64,000 nucleotides of DNA from Arsenophonus sp048493715. GTDB taxonomy: Bacteria; Pseudomonadota; Gammaproteobacteria; Enterobacterales; Enterobacteriaceae. Below the pieces are notes generated by a model that was not told where the DNA came from, did no database searches, and worked only from the letters and a program-made list of their open reading frames with translations. Where the stretch lies: the NCBI GenBank assembly GCA_048493715.1, contig JBGDCZ010000005.1:1-64000 (forward strand), read 5' to 3'. Both the position numbers and the translations under genes were made by a program. This document shows, in pieces, positions 18,690 through 28,829 of the stretch (position 1 is the stretch's first letter; each line of letters starts with the position of its first letter).

Positions 18690-19296
18690 GTTTCAAAACC
18701 GTTTGGTGGGAACTATTGTTATTGTTGCCGTTGGTGTTATTGTTTTGCCGGTATTATTGGATGGAAATAAGAAATATAATGAGACTGAATTTGCGGCTAT
18801 TCCTTTGGTACCTAAACCCAGTGATGAATATGACATTGAACCTATTGCGCCAATTAATCCTAAGCCTCAGGCGACACTATCAGAGAGCGCTACAGAAGCG
18901 ATGATCTCTGAAGCAATTTCCAATTCGCAGACCCAATTAACCGACAATCACTCTAGTCAACAGCAAACTAAGCCTAAACCAGAAGCAAAAAATGAAAAAC
19001 CAGCCTTAGTGCTAGAATACACTACCAAAGCGAGTGACGAATCTAAAGCACCACAAGCTCGGGCTTATGTCATTCAGTTGGGGGTATTGAAAAATGCGGC
19101 AAAAGTAGAAGAAATCATTGCAAGGTTACGCTTATCTGGCTATCAGGTTTACACCGAGCCAGCTAAACCTGTTAACGGACAATTGACACGTATTTTTATT
19201 GGTCCAAATGTATCGAGAGAAAAATTGCAATCTAGTTTGCCAGAATTGAAGGATTTAACCGGCTTGCAAGGTCAAATACGGATTTATAAACCTTAA
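18679..19296 (+). CDS. dedD: Cell-division SPOR-domain protein DedD
   Basis: Non-essential divisome protein that binds denuded septal peptidoglycan. A GTG start at 18679 overlaps the folC 3' end. One N-terminal membrane helix (about residues 10-28, VGTIVIVAVGVIVLPVLLDG) is followed by a proline/glutamine-rich linker (about 40-125) and a C-terminal SPOR domain starting at about ARAYVIQLGVLKN. At 205 residues it is slightly shorter than the E. coli protein, with the difference in the linker. It closes the accD-folC-dedD group. A 186-bp gap with the PurR box separates it from cvpA. Intact. Confidence 0.93.
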   Translation: MASKFQNRLVGTIVIVAVGVIVLPVLLDGNKKYNETEFAAIPLVPKPSDEYDIEPIAPINPKPQATLSESATEAMISEAISNSQTQLTDNHSSQQQTKPKPEAKNEKPALVLEYTTKASDESKAPQARAYVIQLGVLKNAAKVEEIIARLRLSGYQVYTEPAKPVNGQLTRIFIGPNVSREKLQSSLPELKDLTGLQGQIRIYKP

Positions 19297-19412
19297 ACTG
19301 GTTATGTACTAATAGAAAAAATATATTGATACAAAAAATTAATTATTTACGTGGGGCGATTATGGTTTCTATTTTCGCTCCAACGGATAACTAGTTTTCA
19401 GTAAAATATCTA

Positions 19413-19428
19413 ACGTAAACGTTTTCTT
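19413..19428 (+). promoter_or_regulatory. PurR operator upstream of cvpA-purF
   Basis: The 16-base sequence acgtaaacgttttctt matches the PurR consensus ACGCAAACGTTTTCNT at all but one position and lies 55 bp before cvpA, where E. coli has its PurR site. It implies purine repression of cvpA-purF through hypoxanthine- or guanine-bound PurR. A -10-like TAGAAT follows at 19436-19441. Confidence 0.82.
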
Positions 19429-19482
19429 TTTATGCTAGAATGCACTCGACCATGCTGAATGTTTGATTTTTGGATTAAAATT

Positions 19483-19986
19483 ATGGTTTGGATTGATTAC
19501 TCCATTATTACCATTATTGGTTTCTCTGCATTGGTTAGCCTAATTCGTGGTTTTGTACGAGAAGCTTTGTCGCTTGTTACTTGGGGTTGTGCTTTTTTTG
19601 TGGCCAGCCAATTTTATACTTATTTAGCGGCTTATCTCACTCGTTTTGATGATTCCTTGATCAGAAATGGTATTGCAATTGCAATTTTATTTATAACCAC
19701 CTTAATTGTTGGTGCTGTAGTCAATTATGTGATTAGTTCGTTAGTCGAGCGAACAGGATTATCCGGAACCGATCGCGTTTTAGGTATCTGTTTTGGTGTA
19801 TTGCGCGGAATATTAATTGTGTCGGCAATCTTATTTTTCTTAGATACTTTTACACTGTTGCCACAAAGTGAAGATTGGCGACGTTCTGAATTGATACCCC
19901 AATTTAGTCATATTATTAGATGGTTTTTTGATTATTTAAAAAATGCGTCAAGTTTTTTACCGGAAAATATCACTCCACTTGGTTGA
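19483..19986 (+). CDS. cvpA: CvpA family membrane protein
   Basis: Inner-membrane protein (167 residues, four predicted hydrophobic segments). It was named for colicin V production and in recent work is tied to envelope stress and bile resistance; its mechanism is not established. ATG 19483 gives MVWIDYSIITIIG, aligned with the family start; the slightly longer frame from 19459 lacks support. Conserved stretches are SLIRGFVREALSLVTWG and GLSGTDRVLGICFGVLRG. It lies 14 bp before purF and is under the same PurR box, so the two form a transcription unit. Intact. Confidence 0.94.
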   Translation: MVWIDYSIITIIGFSALVSLIRGFVREALSLVTWGCAFFVASQFYTYLAAYLTRFDDSLIRNGIAIAILFITTLIVGAVVNYVISSLVERTGLSGTDRVLGICFGVLRGILIVSAILFFLDTFTLLPQSEDWRRSELIPQFSHIIRWFFDYLKNASSFLPENITPLG

Positions 19987-20000
19987 TGAGGAAAAAGTAG

Positions 20001-21512
20001 ATGTGCGGTATTGTCGGTATTGCTGGTTTCACACCAGTTAACCAATCAATTTATGATGCTTTAACAGTACTTCAACATCGTGGGCAAGATGCAGCAGGTA
20101 TTGCAACAATTGATGAAAATAATCAATTTCGCCTACGTAAATCGAATGGCTTAGTAAAAGATGTGTTTGCTACTCGGCATATGTTGCGTTTGCAGGGGAA
20201 AATGGGGATTGGCCATGTCCGTTACCCAACAGCGGGGAGTTCCAGTGCTTCAGAAGCTCAACCTTTTTATGTTAATTCGCCTTTTGGCATTACATTGACA
20301 CATAACGGTAATTTAACTAATGCACATGAATTGAGGAAAACGCTATTTGAGACCGCCCGTCGTCATGTAAATACTTCTTCCGACTCAGAAATTCTGCTTA
20401 ATGTCCTGGCTCATGAACTCGATCAGTTTGCTCGTTTTCCCCTTACTGCTGAAGACATTTTTACCGCGATTGCCGCAATGCATAAGAAAGTTCGTGGTGC
20501 TTATGCTTGTGTGGCGATGATTATTGGCCATGGTTTAGTAGCGTTTCGTGATCCGTTTGGTATTCGGCCACTGGTGTTAGGTAAGCACATAGTGGGCGAA
20601 GATCAAAATGAATACATGGTTGCTTCGGAAAGTGTCGCTTTAGATACCCTTGGTTTTGAGTTTTTGCGTGATGTCGCGCCAGGTGAGGCCATTTATATTA
20701 CCGAACAAGGACAGCTGTTTACGCGGCAGTGCGCAGAAAATCCCCAATTAACCCCTTGCTTGTTTGAGTTTGTCTATTTAGCCAGACCGGATTCTTTTAT
20801 TGATAAAATTTCTGTCAATAAGGCTCGTTTGCGTATGGGGCAAAAACTGGGCAAAAAAATTGCCCGCCAATGGCAGGATCTGAAAATAGATGTTGTCATC
20901 CCAATTCCTGAAACTTCGTGTGATAGTGCGTTGGAAATCGCTTACATTTTGGGTAAACCCTATCGCCAAGGCTTTGTTAAAAATCGTTATGTAGGTCGTA
21001 CTTTTATCATGCCAGGGCAGCAAGAGCGACGTAATTCTGTACGTCGCAAACTGAATGTCAATCGAGCCGAGTTTCTGGATAAAAATGTGTTATTAGTTGA
21101 TGATTCCATTATACGCGGAACAACCTCTGAGCAAATTGTCGAGTTAGCGCGTGAAGCAGGGGCAAAAAAGGTCTATTTTGCTTCGGCATCACCAGAAGTA
21201 CGTTTTCCCAATGTTTATGGTATTGATATGCCATGTGCCAATGAATTGATTGCACATGGACGTGAATTGGATGAAATTCGTCAACTTATTGGTGCAGATG
21301 ACTTAATTTTCCAGGATCTTAATGATTTGATTGCTGCTGTTAGAGAGGAGAATCCGGATATCGCCGCTTTTGAGTGTTCGGTCTTCAATGGTGTTTATGT
21401 CACCAAGGATATTGATCAAGCTTATCTGGATAAACTGGAAAATTTAAGAAAAGCTGATCAGCTGAAAGAGCATAATGAAATTGAAAATTTGGAAATTTAT
21501 AACGAAGGCTAA
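20001..21512 (+). CDS. purF: Amidophosphoribosyltransferase
   Basis: First committed enzyme of de novo purine synthesis: glutamine-dependent conversion of PRPP to 5-phosphoribosylamine. It opens MCGIVGIAGF, so the class II amidotransferase nucleophile Cys2 becomes N-terminal after methionine removal. The glutaminase domain fills about residues 1-240, and the phosphoribosyltransferase domain carries the PRPP loop LLVDDSIIRGTTSEQIVE. Length 503, like E. coli (505). It follows cvpA by 14 bp and shares its PurR control. Intact. Confidence 0.97.
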   Translation: MCGIVGIAGFTPVNQSIYDALTVLQHRGQDAAGIATIDENNQFRLRKSNGLVKDVFATRHMLRLQGKMGIGHVRYPTAGSSSASEAQPFYVNSPFGITLTHNGNLTNAHELRKTLFETARRHVNTSSDSEILLNVLAHELDQFARFPLTAEDIFTAIAAMHKKVRGAYACVAMIIGHGLVAFRDPFGIRPLVLGKHIVGEDQNEYMVASESVALDTLGFEFLRDVAPGEAIYITEQGQLFTRQCAENPQLTPCLFEFVYLARPDSFIDKISVNKARLRMGQKLGKKIARQWQDLKIDVVIPIPETSCDSALEIAYILGKPYRQGFVKNRYVGRTFIMPGQQERRNSVRRKLNVNRAEFLDKNVLLVDDSIIRGTTSEQIVELAREAGAKKVYFASASPEVRFPNVYGIDMPCANELIAHGRELDEIRQLIGADDLIFQDLNDLIAAVREENPDIAAFECSVFNGVYVTKDIDQAYLDKLENLRKADQLKEHNEIENLEIYNEG

Positions 21513-21614
21513 CCTTTTGTTATATTTTAAAACTAAGTTTGATCAGTTAGGGTTCATCGGATATCGTTAAGCCTACAATGCTGAAGTCGATTTTATCGTT
21601 ATTATTGAGCAAAA

Positions 21615-22190
21615 ATGATGCAGAGAATAATTATCGGATTAACAGGCTCGAGTGGGGTTGCTTACGGTATTCGATTACTAGACGTTTTACGATTTGTTGC
21701 TGACGTTGAAACTCATTTAATCGTTAGTGCAGCGGCTAAGCAAACTTTAGCTCTGGAGACGTCTTACAGCTTACGTGATGTCCAAGCAATGGCAGATGTT
21801 GTTTATGATGATAGAGATATTGCCGCTGCGATTTCTTCTGGTTCATTTATTACTTCCGGTATGATTATTATTCCGTGTTCAATAAAAACTTTATCTGGCA
21901 TTGCTAATAGTTACAATGATACGTTAATTACACGGGCGGCTGATGTGGTTTTGAAAGAAAAACGTAAGTTAATACTTGTGGTTAGAGAAACACCTTTACA
22001 TTTAGGCCATCTTAGATTAATGACCAATGTAGTAGAAATTGGCGCTATACTTTTCCCGCCAATGCCTGCATTTTATCATCAGCCAAAAACAGTACAGGAT
22101 ATTATCGATCAAACTGTCAATCGAATATTAGATCAATATGGTATAACCTTACCACAAACTTTATTTACTCGTTGGCAAGGTATTAAGTAA
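21615..22190 (+). CDS. ubiX: Flavin prenyltransferase UbiX
   Basis: Makes prenylated FMN, the cofactor used by the decarboxylase UbiD in ubiquinone synthesis. The 191-residue Rossmann-like flavoprotein starts MMQRIIIGLTGSSGVAYG (the second ATG at 21618 is equally possible) and shows IIPCSIKTLSGIANSYNDTL and VVRETPLHLGHL, the characteristic ligand-binding motifs. It lies 102 bp after purF. The argT and his transport genes found nearby in E. coli are absent. Its retention fits dependence on ubiquinone when menaquinone genes are lost. Its last bases overlap the 3' end of the converging yfcH remnant. Intact. Confidence 0.93.
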   Translation: MMQRIIIGLTGSSGVAYGIRLLDVLRFVADVETHLIVSAAAKQTLALETSYSLRDVQAMADVVYDDRDIAAAISSGSFITSGMIIIPCSIKTLSGIANSYNDTLITRAADVVLKEKRKLILVVRETPLHLGHLRLMTNVVEIGAILFPPMPAFYHQPKTVQDIIDQTVNRILDQYGITLPQTLFTRWQGIK

Positions 22191-22776
22191 TTGTTTCTTC
22201 CGACAAAGTTAACAGTAATGATTCTAACGCTTCTTTTAAATCCACATAGCGAAATTTAAATCCTGCTTCTTCCAGTCGCTTTGGAATGGCTTGCTGCCAA
22301 CCTAACATTAACGCTGCCGCTTCCCCCATAATCGACTTAATAACAAATTCTGGTGTTCTAATAAGAGCAGGGCGATTAAGGACTTCGGCCAGAATGGTAC
22401 TAAACTGATCATTATGCATGGGATAGGGAGAAGTAATATTAAACGGACCAGATAGTGAAGGTGACTCAAGCAGGTAATAAATAGCGTTGACCATATCGTC
22501 AATATGGATCCAAGGAATATATTGTTTGCTTTTGCCTATCGGTCCGCCTAATCTGGCTTTAAAGATCGGTAACAATTTTTTTAGTACACCGCCTTCTTTT
22601 GCCAATACCACGCCCATACGTAACAAAAAAACCCGTGTGTTATCACTTTCGGCTTGTAAAGCCAATGATTCCCATTTTTGGAATAACTCGCTAGTAAATT
22701 CGGCATGTGGCGTATCTGTTTAAGTGACAACGGTTTGTCCTTGATCACCATAATAACCAACAGCTGAGCCGGCTTT
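22183..22776 (-). pseudogene. yfcH: SDR/epimerase-family protein YfcH, 5'-truncated and broken
   Basis: The C-terminal two thirds of the roughly 297-residue NAD(P)-binding epimerase-like protein remain. Homology starts at about 22776 with FLKAGSAVGYYGDQG, is interrupted by an in-frame TAA near 22720, and continues as EFTSELFQKWESLALQAESD, then RMGVVLAKEGGVL, IPWIHIDDMVNAIYYLLE, FNITSPYPMHNDQF and a C-terminal AIPKRLEEAGFKFRYVDL. The N-terminal nucleotide-binding TGGTGLIG region (about 110 codons) is missing; that place is taken by the 3' end of the Tc C-component pseudogene. Function in the family is unknown. It converges with ubiX. Confidence 0.9.
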
Positions 22777-25106
22777 TAAGAATTTATTTTCTTTAAGTAC
22801 TTTTTTAGTGTTTTACCTTCTGTTGGATCTAATGATCCTCTAGCGTACTTATTTATAAGCTTATAGCTATACGATGTATACAGTTTAACATTTGATACTT
22901 CTTGATTTGTTAATCCTATTTCCTCAGATGACGGCAGTGGTGGTAAGCTTCTTTGTTGTTTGTTGTTCGGTAAAGAGAATATTTGCGCAGCTTCTTGATG
23001 CCCTTGTTCAAGAAAGATAGATGTCGCTTTTTGTAGTGCCATTCCATAACTAGGTGTCATGCCTTTATGATCATGCAGTGTCACTGGATTATTTCTGACC
23101 ATTCGGTACAGATTCAACCTGTCTACTGTACCTGCTAGATCCGCACTTAACCATCGTCCCGCCAATGGTTGGTAATAGCGGTAACCGTAGTAGTATAATC
23201 CTATAGCATCACGTTCTTTACCCAAATACCGAATGATTTTGTAGTCCGCTTCAGTTTGATTGCAAGTTGACCATATTGCTGTTCCACCTTACGGATAATA
23301 CTCTTCCTGACTAATAATATTGCCGGCATTATCGACTTCTAGTACTGAGCTACCAATAAGATTATTGTAACTATATCGTACTTGGTTATTGTTAATGACC
23401 GTCGGTTTCTCTTTTTCCCAGTGCAGTACATGCACTTGACCTCGTCCTGCTTGTCCGACTTTAATAACGTTTAGATCTTCTTTTTGTTCTGTCTCATTTT
23501 GCGTGGTGCTGGTATGCAACTCTAGTGTTGGCAGATACAGCACAGACTGTGATTGAAGGTAGTCTGCTATTTTTATTAAATTAGTTTTTAGCATTCGTTG
23601 GCTATTTGCATCGTAGCGATAGCTTTCATTATCACCGAAAGTTCCATCATCAGTAGCTTAAATTCGCCTCGTGATGTCCAGAGCAGGCTCTGGTTCAATT
23701 GCAATTGTTTTTGAGATCCACTGGGTGTGAAGAATACATCTACCACTGTTGGATTTTCTGTTAGTGTGTTAAGCACTGCTCGATTGATAGATCGCTGACA
23801 GTGATTTTGATAGTGTAATTATTATTAATCACGGGATCACTGTGCCGTATTTGAGTCAGGTTACCGCCGTTATCATAGGTGTAAGTTCGTGTATAGTTGC
23901 TGTATACCGTATTATCTGCTGTTAGAAAGCTGGTGATGCTTTGCTGAATAATATAGCCATTTCACGTCCAGTCGCGTAAACCAGCTAATACAAGCTGTCA
24001 TAGGTATATACTCTCTCAGGTTCTACTTTCTGATTGTGCCAGAAACGGGTTTCTTCGGCGTCGTTACTGATGCTGATAACATTTCCAACCGGATCATAGG
24101 GGTAACGTAGATCTTGTAGTAGGTTGGCTTCAGCAGAGTGACCAGCAGGACGCTCTGTTTTGATAGCAATAAGCCACTGTGTCTCTGGTTCGTAGTTATA
24201 TGTAGTCACTATCCCATTGCCGTGTTCTTCTCTCTGTTTCTGTCCATTAGCAGCATAAGCAATTGATTTCACGATGACTTGTTCATTATTTTCTTTAAGT
24301 TTTAGCCGACTGCCTTTTAGCATACCGGCTACATCGTAGGCCATCCATTGTATATTATCTGAAGCATCTGTAGTAGTGAGTACCCGACCCGTTGCATCTG
24401 CATTAGTCTGAGTAATATATTCCTTTTCGTCCAGCAAATTGTCCCAGTCAGATGTATCTTCACCTTGTCAATCGACAGTGGTTGTGATGTCATTTGCGTT
24501 TTTCAGCAGACGAAGGGTATTCGATAACAAAGTACCACTTAGGGCAATGCTATTGTTTGATCTAACCCTGCTGTATCGTAATGGTGAATACGTTGATTAG
24601 CTAAATTCTGCTCTCGTTTTGCTTTGCTATTACCGCCCCAAATCAAACGTTCGGTAATGTGAGATATCCCGTCCGCTCCCTGTTCAGTAACACTTAATAG
24701 ATAATCTGGTAGAGACGGATCCTCATACTGCCAGCTACAAGAGATGATGTTTATACTGTCATCATCATTAAAATTATTGATGCTAACTAATGGCTGGTCA
24801 GTGACATCATTTAAAGTGATTGCATTCCTACTATCCACGCCTTTTGTTTGTAATACCTTGCTATTCAGGGTGTTCTGGTATGTAAAATTTGGCTTTATGC
24901 TACCACCCGACTGTTGAATATCATATAGTCGTGGGTCTATGCTTTATGTTAGAAAGCCAAGTGCATTGAATTGATGGTGGGTAATACGTGTTTCCGTTTT
25001 ATCTGGTAAGTCAGTATGACTGATAGTACTGTATATCACGAATTGTTAAACAACGATTGTCGTGAACAGTGATCGTCGGGGTTTTATTGAATAATGATGT
25101 GTTCAT
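22776..25106 (-). pseudogene. Tc (ABC) insecticidal toxin C component, TccC-like, broken
   Basis: In intact toxins the C component is an RHS-repeat protein that forms a cocoon with the B component and carries a C-terminal toxic enzyme. The start is clear: ATG at 25106 behind AGGAG. Collinear pieces follow: YEDPSLPDYLLSVTEQGADG and HYDTAGLDQT (near 24600-24740), LTTTDASDNIQWMAYDVAGM, then EEHGNGIVTTYNYEPETQWL and DLRYPYDPVGNVISISNDA (near 24100-24390), VIKVGQAGRGQVHVLHWE (near 23450) and the RHS-associated core GLYYYGYRYYQPLAGRWLSA with NLYRMVRNNPVTL (near 23150). At least four frame changes and several stops break it. After the core, about 105 variable residues end LYTSYSYKLINKYARGSL then KKINS at 22776. 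This tail resembles the start of an ADP-ribosyltransferase and is cut at the yfcH junction. Confidence 0.88.
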
Positions 25107-25148
25107 TTTGTTCTCCTGTCGGTGTTTTATACAATCACCGACTGTTCA

Positions 25149-26850
25149 TTAAGATGTTAAATCTGTAGCAGTATCATTTTCATCTTCTCTGAAAGTGAAC
25201 CAGGGATAGTATTGTTGACGTCGTTCATAGCCTTTAACGGTAACCGTCCGTATTTCAGGTCTTAGCGGATCATAATAATGGGTATCGGCATAGTAGTTAT
25301 CATGGCCGCTATCATCACTAATATAGTGCCAACTATTGCTAAAAAAGTTGATATTGGTGAACAACTAACCCTTTATTATCATATTCTACCCGGCCAGTTA
25401 CTGCCCAACGAGTGGTGGTCGGCGCCTGTTTTGCTTCACCGTATTTATTTTTTGCGAAATTGCCAGCTTTAGTGACTACATAAGCATGACCAGGGGTACC
25501 CGTAGTGCTGTTTGTAGGGGCCTGCCTGCACTATCAATAAAGGTAATTTGTTGTCGTTGCGGCTGTTGATCATCAGGATAATAACGATCGGTGGTGACTG
25601 TTAAAATATAGGGAGAGGGAGGCTACCTTTCCGCATCATTTTGTGGCTGAGTTTTATCAGTTGGTTATTGTTATTCCATAACCAGAGTTGGTAGCCAATA
25701 ACGTTGATATTTATTTTATTATCAATAACTTGCTTATAGTCATATGGTGAATTTGTCACTATTGAGACAATATCTTTTGTTGCCTGTTTCATCCATGCTT
25801 CTGGTGTATAGAAGTAAAATTGGGCGACAGGTTGTGGACTTGGCATGGTTAACGCCATGTCAATTGAGTCGGGAGGAATTAAAGGTAACTTCTTCCGGAT
25901 GAGGAAATCCAGTCAATTTTGCCTCTTGGGTACCCCATATGCGGGTTGAAGAAACCCGTCCAAAGGTGTCAAAAGCGGCATAATGGATATTATCATTAAT
26001 ATCTATAATCTAATAAAGAGTGAGAAAACGGTAATCATAATCCGCTTGTGTATAGTGACCAGCGGCATCAATCGTGCTTACAATAACGCAGTAATGTATA
26101 TCCCATTGATAATTGGTTGAGCCGGTTAATAATGAATGTCGCTGACGATAATGGTAATAGAATGCTTCTGCGCCATAATATTCACTATAACCAAGTCGTG
26201 TACCCAAATATTTTTATTTTCTTCCTCTGGACGTGGGAAAAGGTATTCGGTTTTGATATAACCCGCATTGGTTAGATATTATTCAATTTGTGTCTCGTTG
26301 AGTACCGGTTCAAATGCGTCAGACTCAGCTGATCAAATTCGGCTTGCTCAGTAAAGGTTACTAAGGCTTGGATGGTAGGGCCGTTATTAGTTTATTTTCC
26401 CCGCCATCGAGGTAGTAAATTTTACTTTGTCCGGCATATTCACGCGGTGTATTTTCACTCAATATACCATCTGGATTTAATAACGATTCTAGCGAAAATC
26501 CTTCAGCTGGTACTTGGCTGGCAGGTAAGGTGATCATATCGGTACGTTGAGCATTAGCAATATTTAATCGCCACTGTTATGGCGTTTTTAGATGATAATA
26601 ACTGGTTTGAATTTCGCGAATGCATAATTGTTGTTGCACATCATAACCCTATTCAAAGGCACCCTCTGGCAGCCAGAGCGAAGGTGTTATTATACTGCTT
26701 GGTCGACGAGGATAATTGATGGCAACATTATGTATTAAGGCGCCGTTGTCATCAAAAACAAGATTAACGTTTTGGTTATAGAGCTGATCTTCAACGATCT
26801 GTTCATAGTGGTAGTCCCATTGTTCTAATGCCATAGATGTCATGGCTAAA
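25149..26850 (-). pseudogene. Tc toxin B component, TcaC/TcdB-like, 5'-truncated and broken
   Basis: Only about the C-terminal 570 of the usual 1,450-1,500 codons remain. From right to left the pieces are TSMALEQWDYHYEQIVEDQ with NYPRRP (near 26700-26843), GTRLGYSEYYGAEAFYYHYR and YTQADYDYRFLT (near 26030-26200), PQPVAQFYFYTPEAW (near 25840), and the end with YYADTHYYDPL, GYERRQQYYPWFTFREDEND (25149-25364). These match the RHS-like C-terminal half of B components. The N-terminal SpvB and beta-propeller parts are absent, replaced by an AT-rich spacer beyond 26850. Frames change several times. The stop lies 42 bp before the C-component start, which is the normal B-then-C order of a toxin operon. 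Confidence 0.85.
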
Positions 26851-27249
26851 TATTTCTATCTATATCATCATATAATATGTGATTATTTTGCTATATTTTA
26901 TTCTGCATTGGTGTTTCTATATCTTATTAATTTTTAATGTTTTTTATATTGTTTATAGGATGCCTGTGTTTTCTGTTGAAAAATTTTATATTATAAAGTT
27001 GAGTAGCATTAATTATATTTATCAAAGCCTTCTTGGTATATTTTTTAATTTTATTTTAAAATTTATAAATTAAACATTTATTTTTAGTTATTATATTTAA
27101 TTAAATACTAATCATAAAATTTCATCATTCAATTTTTTAATAATTAATTTTATTTTTTATATGTAATTGTGATTATTTTAATTAGAAATAAAGCTGTTAA
27201 TTAATATTAAATATAGCAATAAAAAGGAATAATAATTAAAACCTAAACT
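26851..27249. other. AT-rich intergenic spacer at the toxin-island edge
   Basis: About 400 bp of very AT-rich sequence lie between the truncated B-component gene and the divergent DUF4874/DUF4832-like pseudogene. I see no tRNA, insertion-sequence end or direct repeat that would mark an insertion. A 64-residue hydrophobic frame at 26879-27073 looks like low-complexity chance coding. The missing N-terminal part of the B component cannot be recognised here. Confidence 0.6.
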
Positions 27250-28650
27250 CAATATCTGCAGGCAAGCTATCGTAAGCGGTATCCATCAGATGAAAATGGC
27301 CGAGTAATAATAATGAACCCAGAACGAGGTTTTAGATATGAAAATATGATTTTATTAAATGAAGATTTAATAAATCCTTTTTCTGTTGAAAAACAAAATG
27401 AAAATGTTTTACTCGAATTATATAAAAAAGAAATTGTCGGTGAGTGTTATCAAATTGTTCAGCAATATATTTATTTGACAGATTATATAAATAAACATCT
27501 TGATGATAAGGACATTGAGCTGATTAATTATATCTTTAGCCAGGTGAAATCAGCAGGTGTTAAGCTTTTGGTTAGATTTGTCTATAAATATGGTAACAAT
27601 ATCCCAAAGCCTGAGGTAGAAAAAGTAAAACAACATATGCGGCAATTAAAGCCAATATTGGTTATGCATTCAGTTTGGTTGGATTGGTAGCTGGGGCGAG
27701 CAACACGGTAGTTGTTACAAAGATGAGCAAAAGCAGCAAACCTACCGTACATTTTAGGCAGATTTTATGCCAGCCAACAGAAAAATAACCATGAGTTATA
27801 AGTCTAATCGAGATATGTTGATTAACTCACTTAGCCCGTTACAGTTTAGTGACAATTTACGTATCGGTTTTAATGATGAGTACTATACCCTGGATACGCA
27901 TAAATATGCTGCTGGCAATGACTTTACCTGGGGAAGTGTTGTATAGGCGTAAACTCTATCTATGACATTGAAATGCCTTACAACGATGATGGGCGTGATC
28001 CTTGGTGCTTTAATGCAATTCTTGCTGATTTCGGCTAGGGAAAAATCTGGCGATTTACTGAATTAGGCGCTTCAACATTTAGTATTATACATAATTTAAA
28101 TTTATGTATAGCTGCTCTACGTAAGGCTGTTATTGATTTAAAATGGTTTGAAAATGCTGGATTTTTCTGTGATCGAGATTATTTTTGGGATCAAACAAAG
28201 GCAAATTAACAGCAAGAAGCACCTTTGAATATATTAGAGATCATCTTGGCTATAGGCTGACTGTTGAAGAAGCTACTTACCCATTGTGTGTTAAAATTGG
28301 TAATTATTTTGTATTTTGATTTAAAGTTTAGCCTAGAAAATTATGGTCTTGTCTGACCAGTAAACGTCAGGCCGATTGCTATTGTGTTACTAGATGCACA
28401 AAATGAGATCATTGCTGGTGCTGAGTTGTGCGCAGCTAGTAGGGAATATATATTTAGTATTTCCTGTCAGGTTTTTAATATAAAAAGCGGAAAATATATG
28501 CTAGCGTTATGGTTACCTGATTAAAGTCCTATGCTAAGAGATCGATCAGAATATGATATACAATTAGCTAATGGAGGAAGTAATTTCAGTTTAGTTGAAA
28601 CGGCAGAACATCGCTTTAATATTCTCGCTGAGATACAAATTATTGAATGA
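27250..28650 (+). pseudogene. DUF4874/DUF4832-like (predicted glycosidase-fold) protein, broken
   Basis: The first frame (YPSDENGRVIIMNPERGFRYE, ATG available at 27313) carries the NPERGF-type start of DUF4874 proteins, then YIFSQVKSAGVKLLVRFVYK and VKQHMRQLKPIL. A frameshift near 27665 moves the expected QFGWIGSWGEQHGS motif (GxWGE, typical of this family) to another frame. Further pieces are RIGFNDEYYTLDTHKY, STFEYIRDHLGYRL and a C-terminal YMLALWLPD followed by SPMLRDRSEYDIQLANGG to a stop at 28650, as expected for the DUF4832 part. Several stops intervene. The family is uncharacterised; a TIM-barrel glycosidase-like fold is predicted, so a role on sugar polymers is only inference. It lies beside the Tc-toxin remnants, on the opposite strand. 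Confidence 0.68.
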
Positions 28651-28782
28651 AATCCGGTTAAGTGACGAAAGGGGTTGTCGAGTTGGCAGCGATTGATTGT
28701 AGTTTTACCGTTCATTTAGCTATTAATAAAAACTTAATTACATTGATTAAGCTTAGTAGTTGATTAGCTGTTTAGTTAGTAA

Positions 28783-28814
28783 AAAAGCTGAAACACAAGG
28801 TACTTCAGCTTTTT
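28783..28814 (-). terminator. Rho-independent terminator after ackA-pta
   Basis: A 10-bp perfect stem (aaaagctgaa at 28783-28792 with ttcagctttt at 28804-28813) with an 11-base loop lies 16 bp past the pta stop. On the minus strand it ends in a T-run, so it should stop ackA-pta transcription; the symmetric T-run on the plus strand suggests bidirectional use. Confidence 0.82.
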
Positions 28815-28829
28815 CGTCAGCAATAAAAG

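Noticed and set aside
26879..27073. 64-residue hydrophobic open frame
   Set aside because: Very AT-rich, rich in Ile, Phe, Leu and Tyr codons as expected of random A/T sequence, no ribosome-binding site and no family likeness.
22776..28650. Mobile element bounding the toxin island
   Set aside because: I looked for transposase or integrase pieces, tRNA targets and terminal repeats at the edges and found none, so the mode of arrival remains open.
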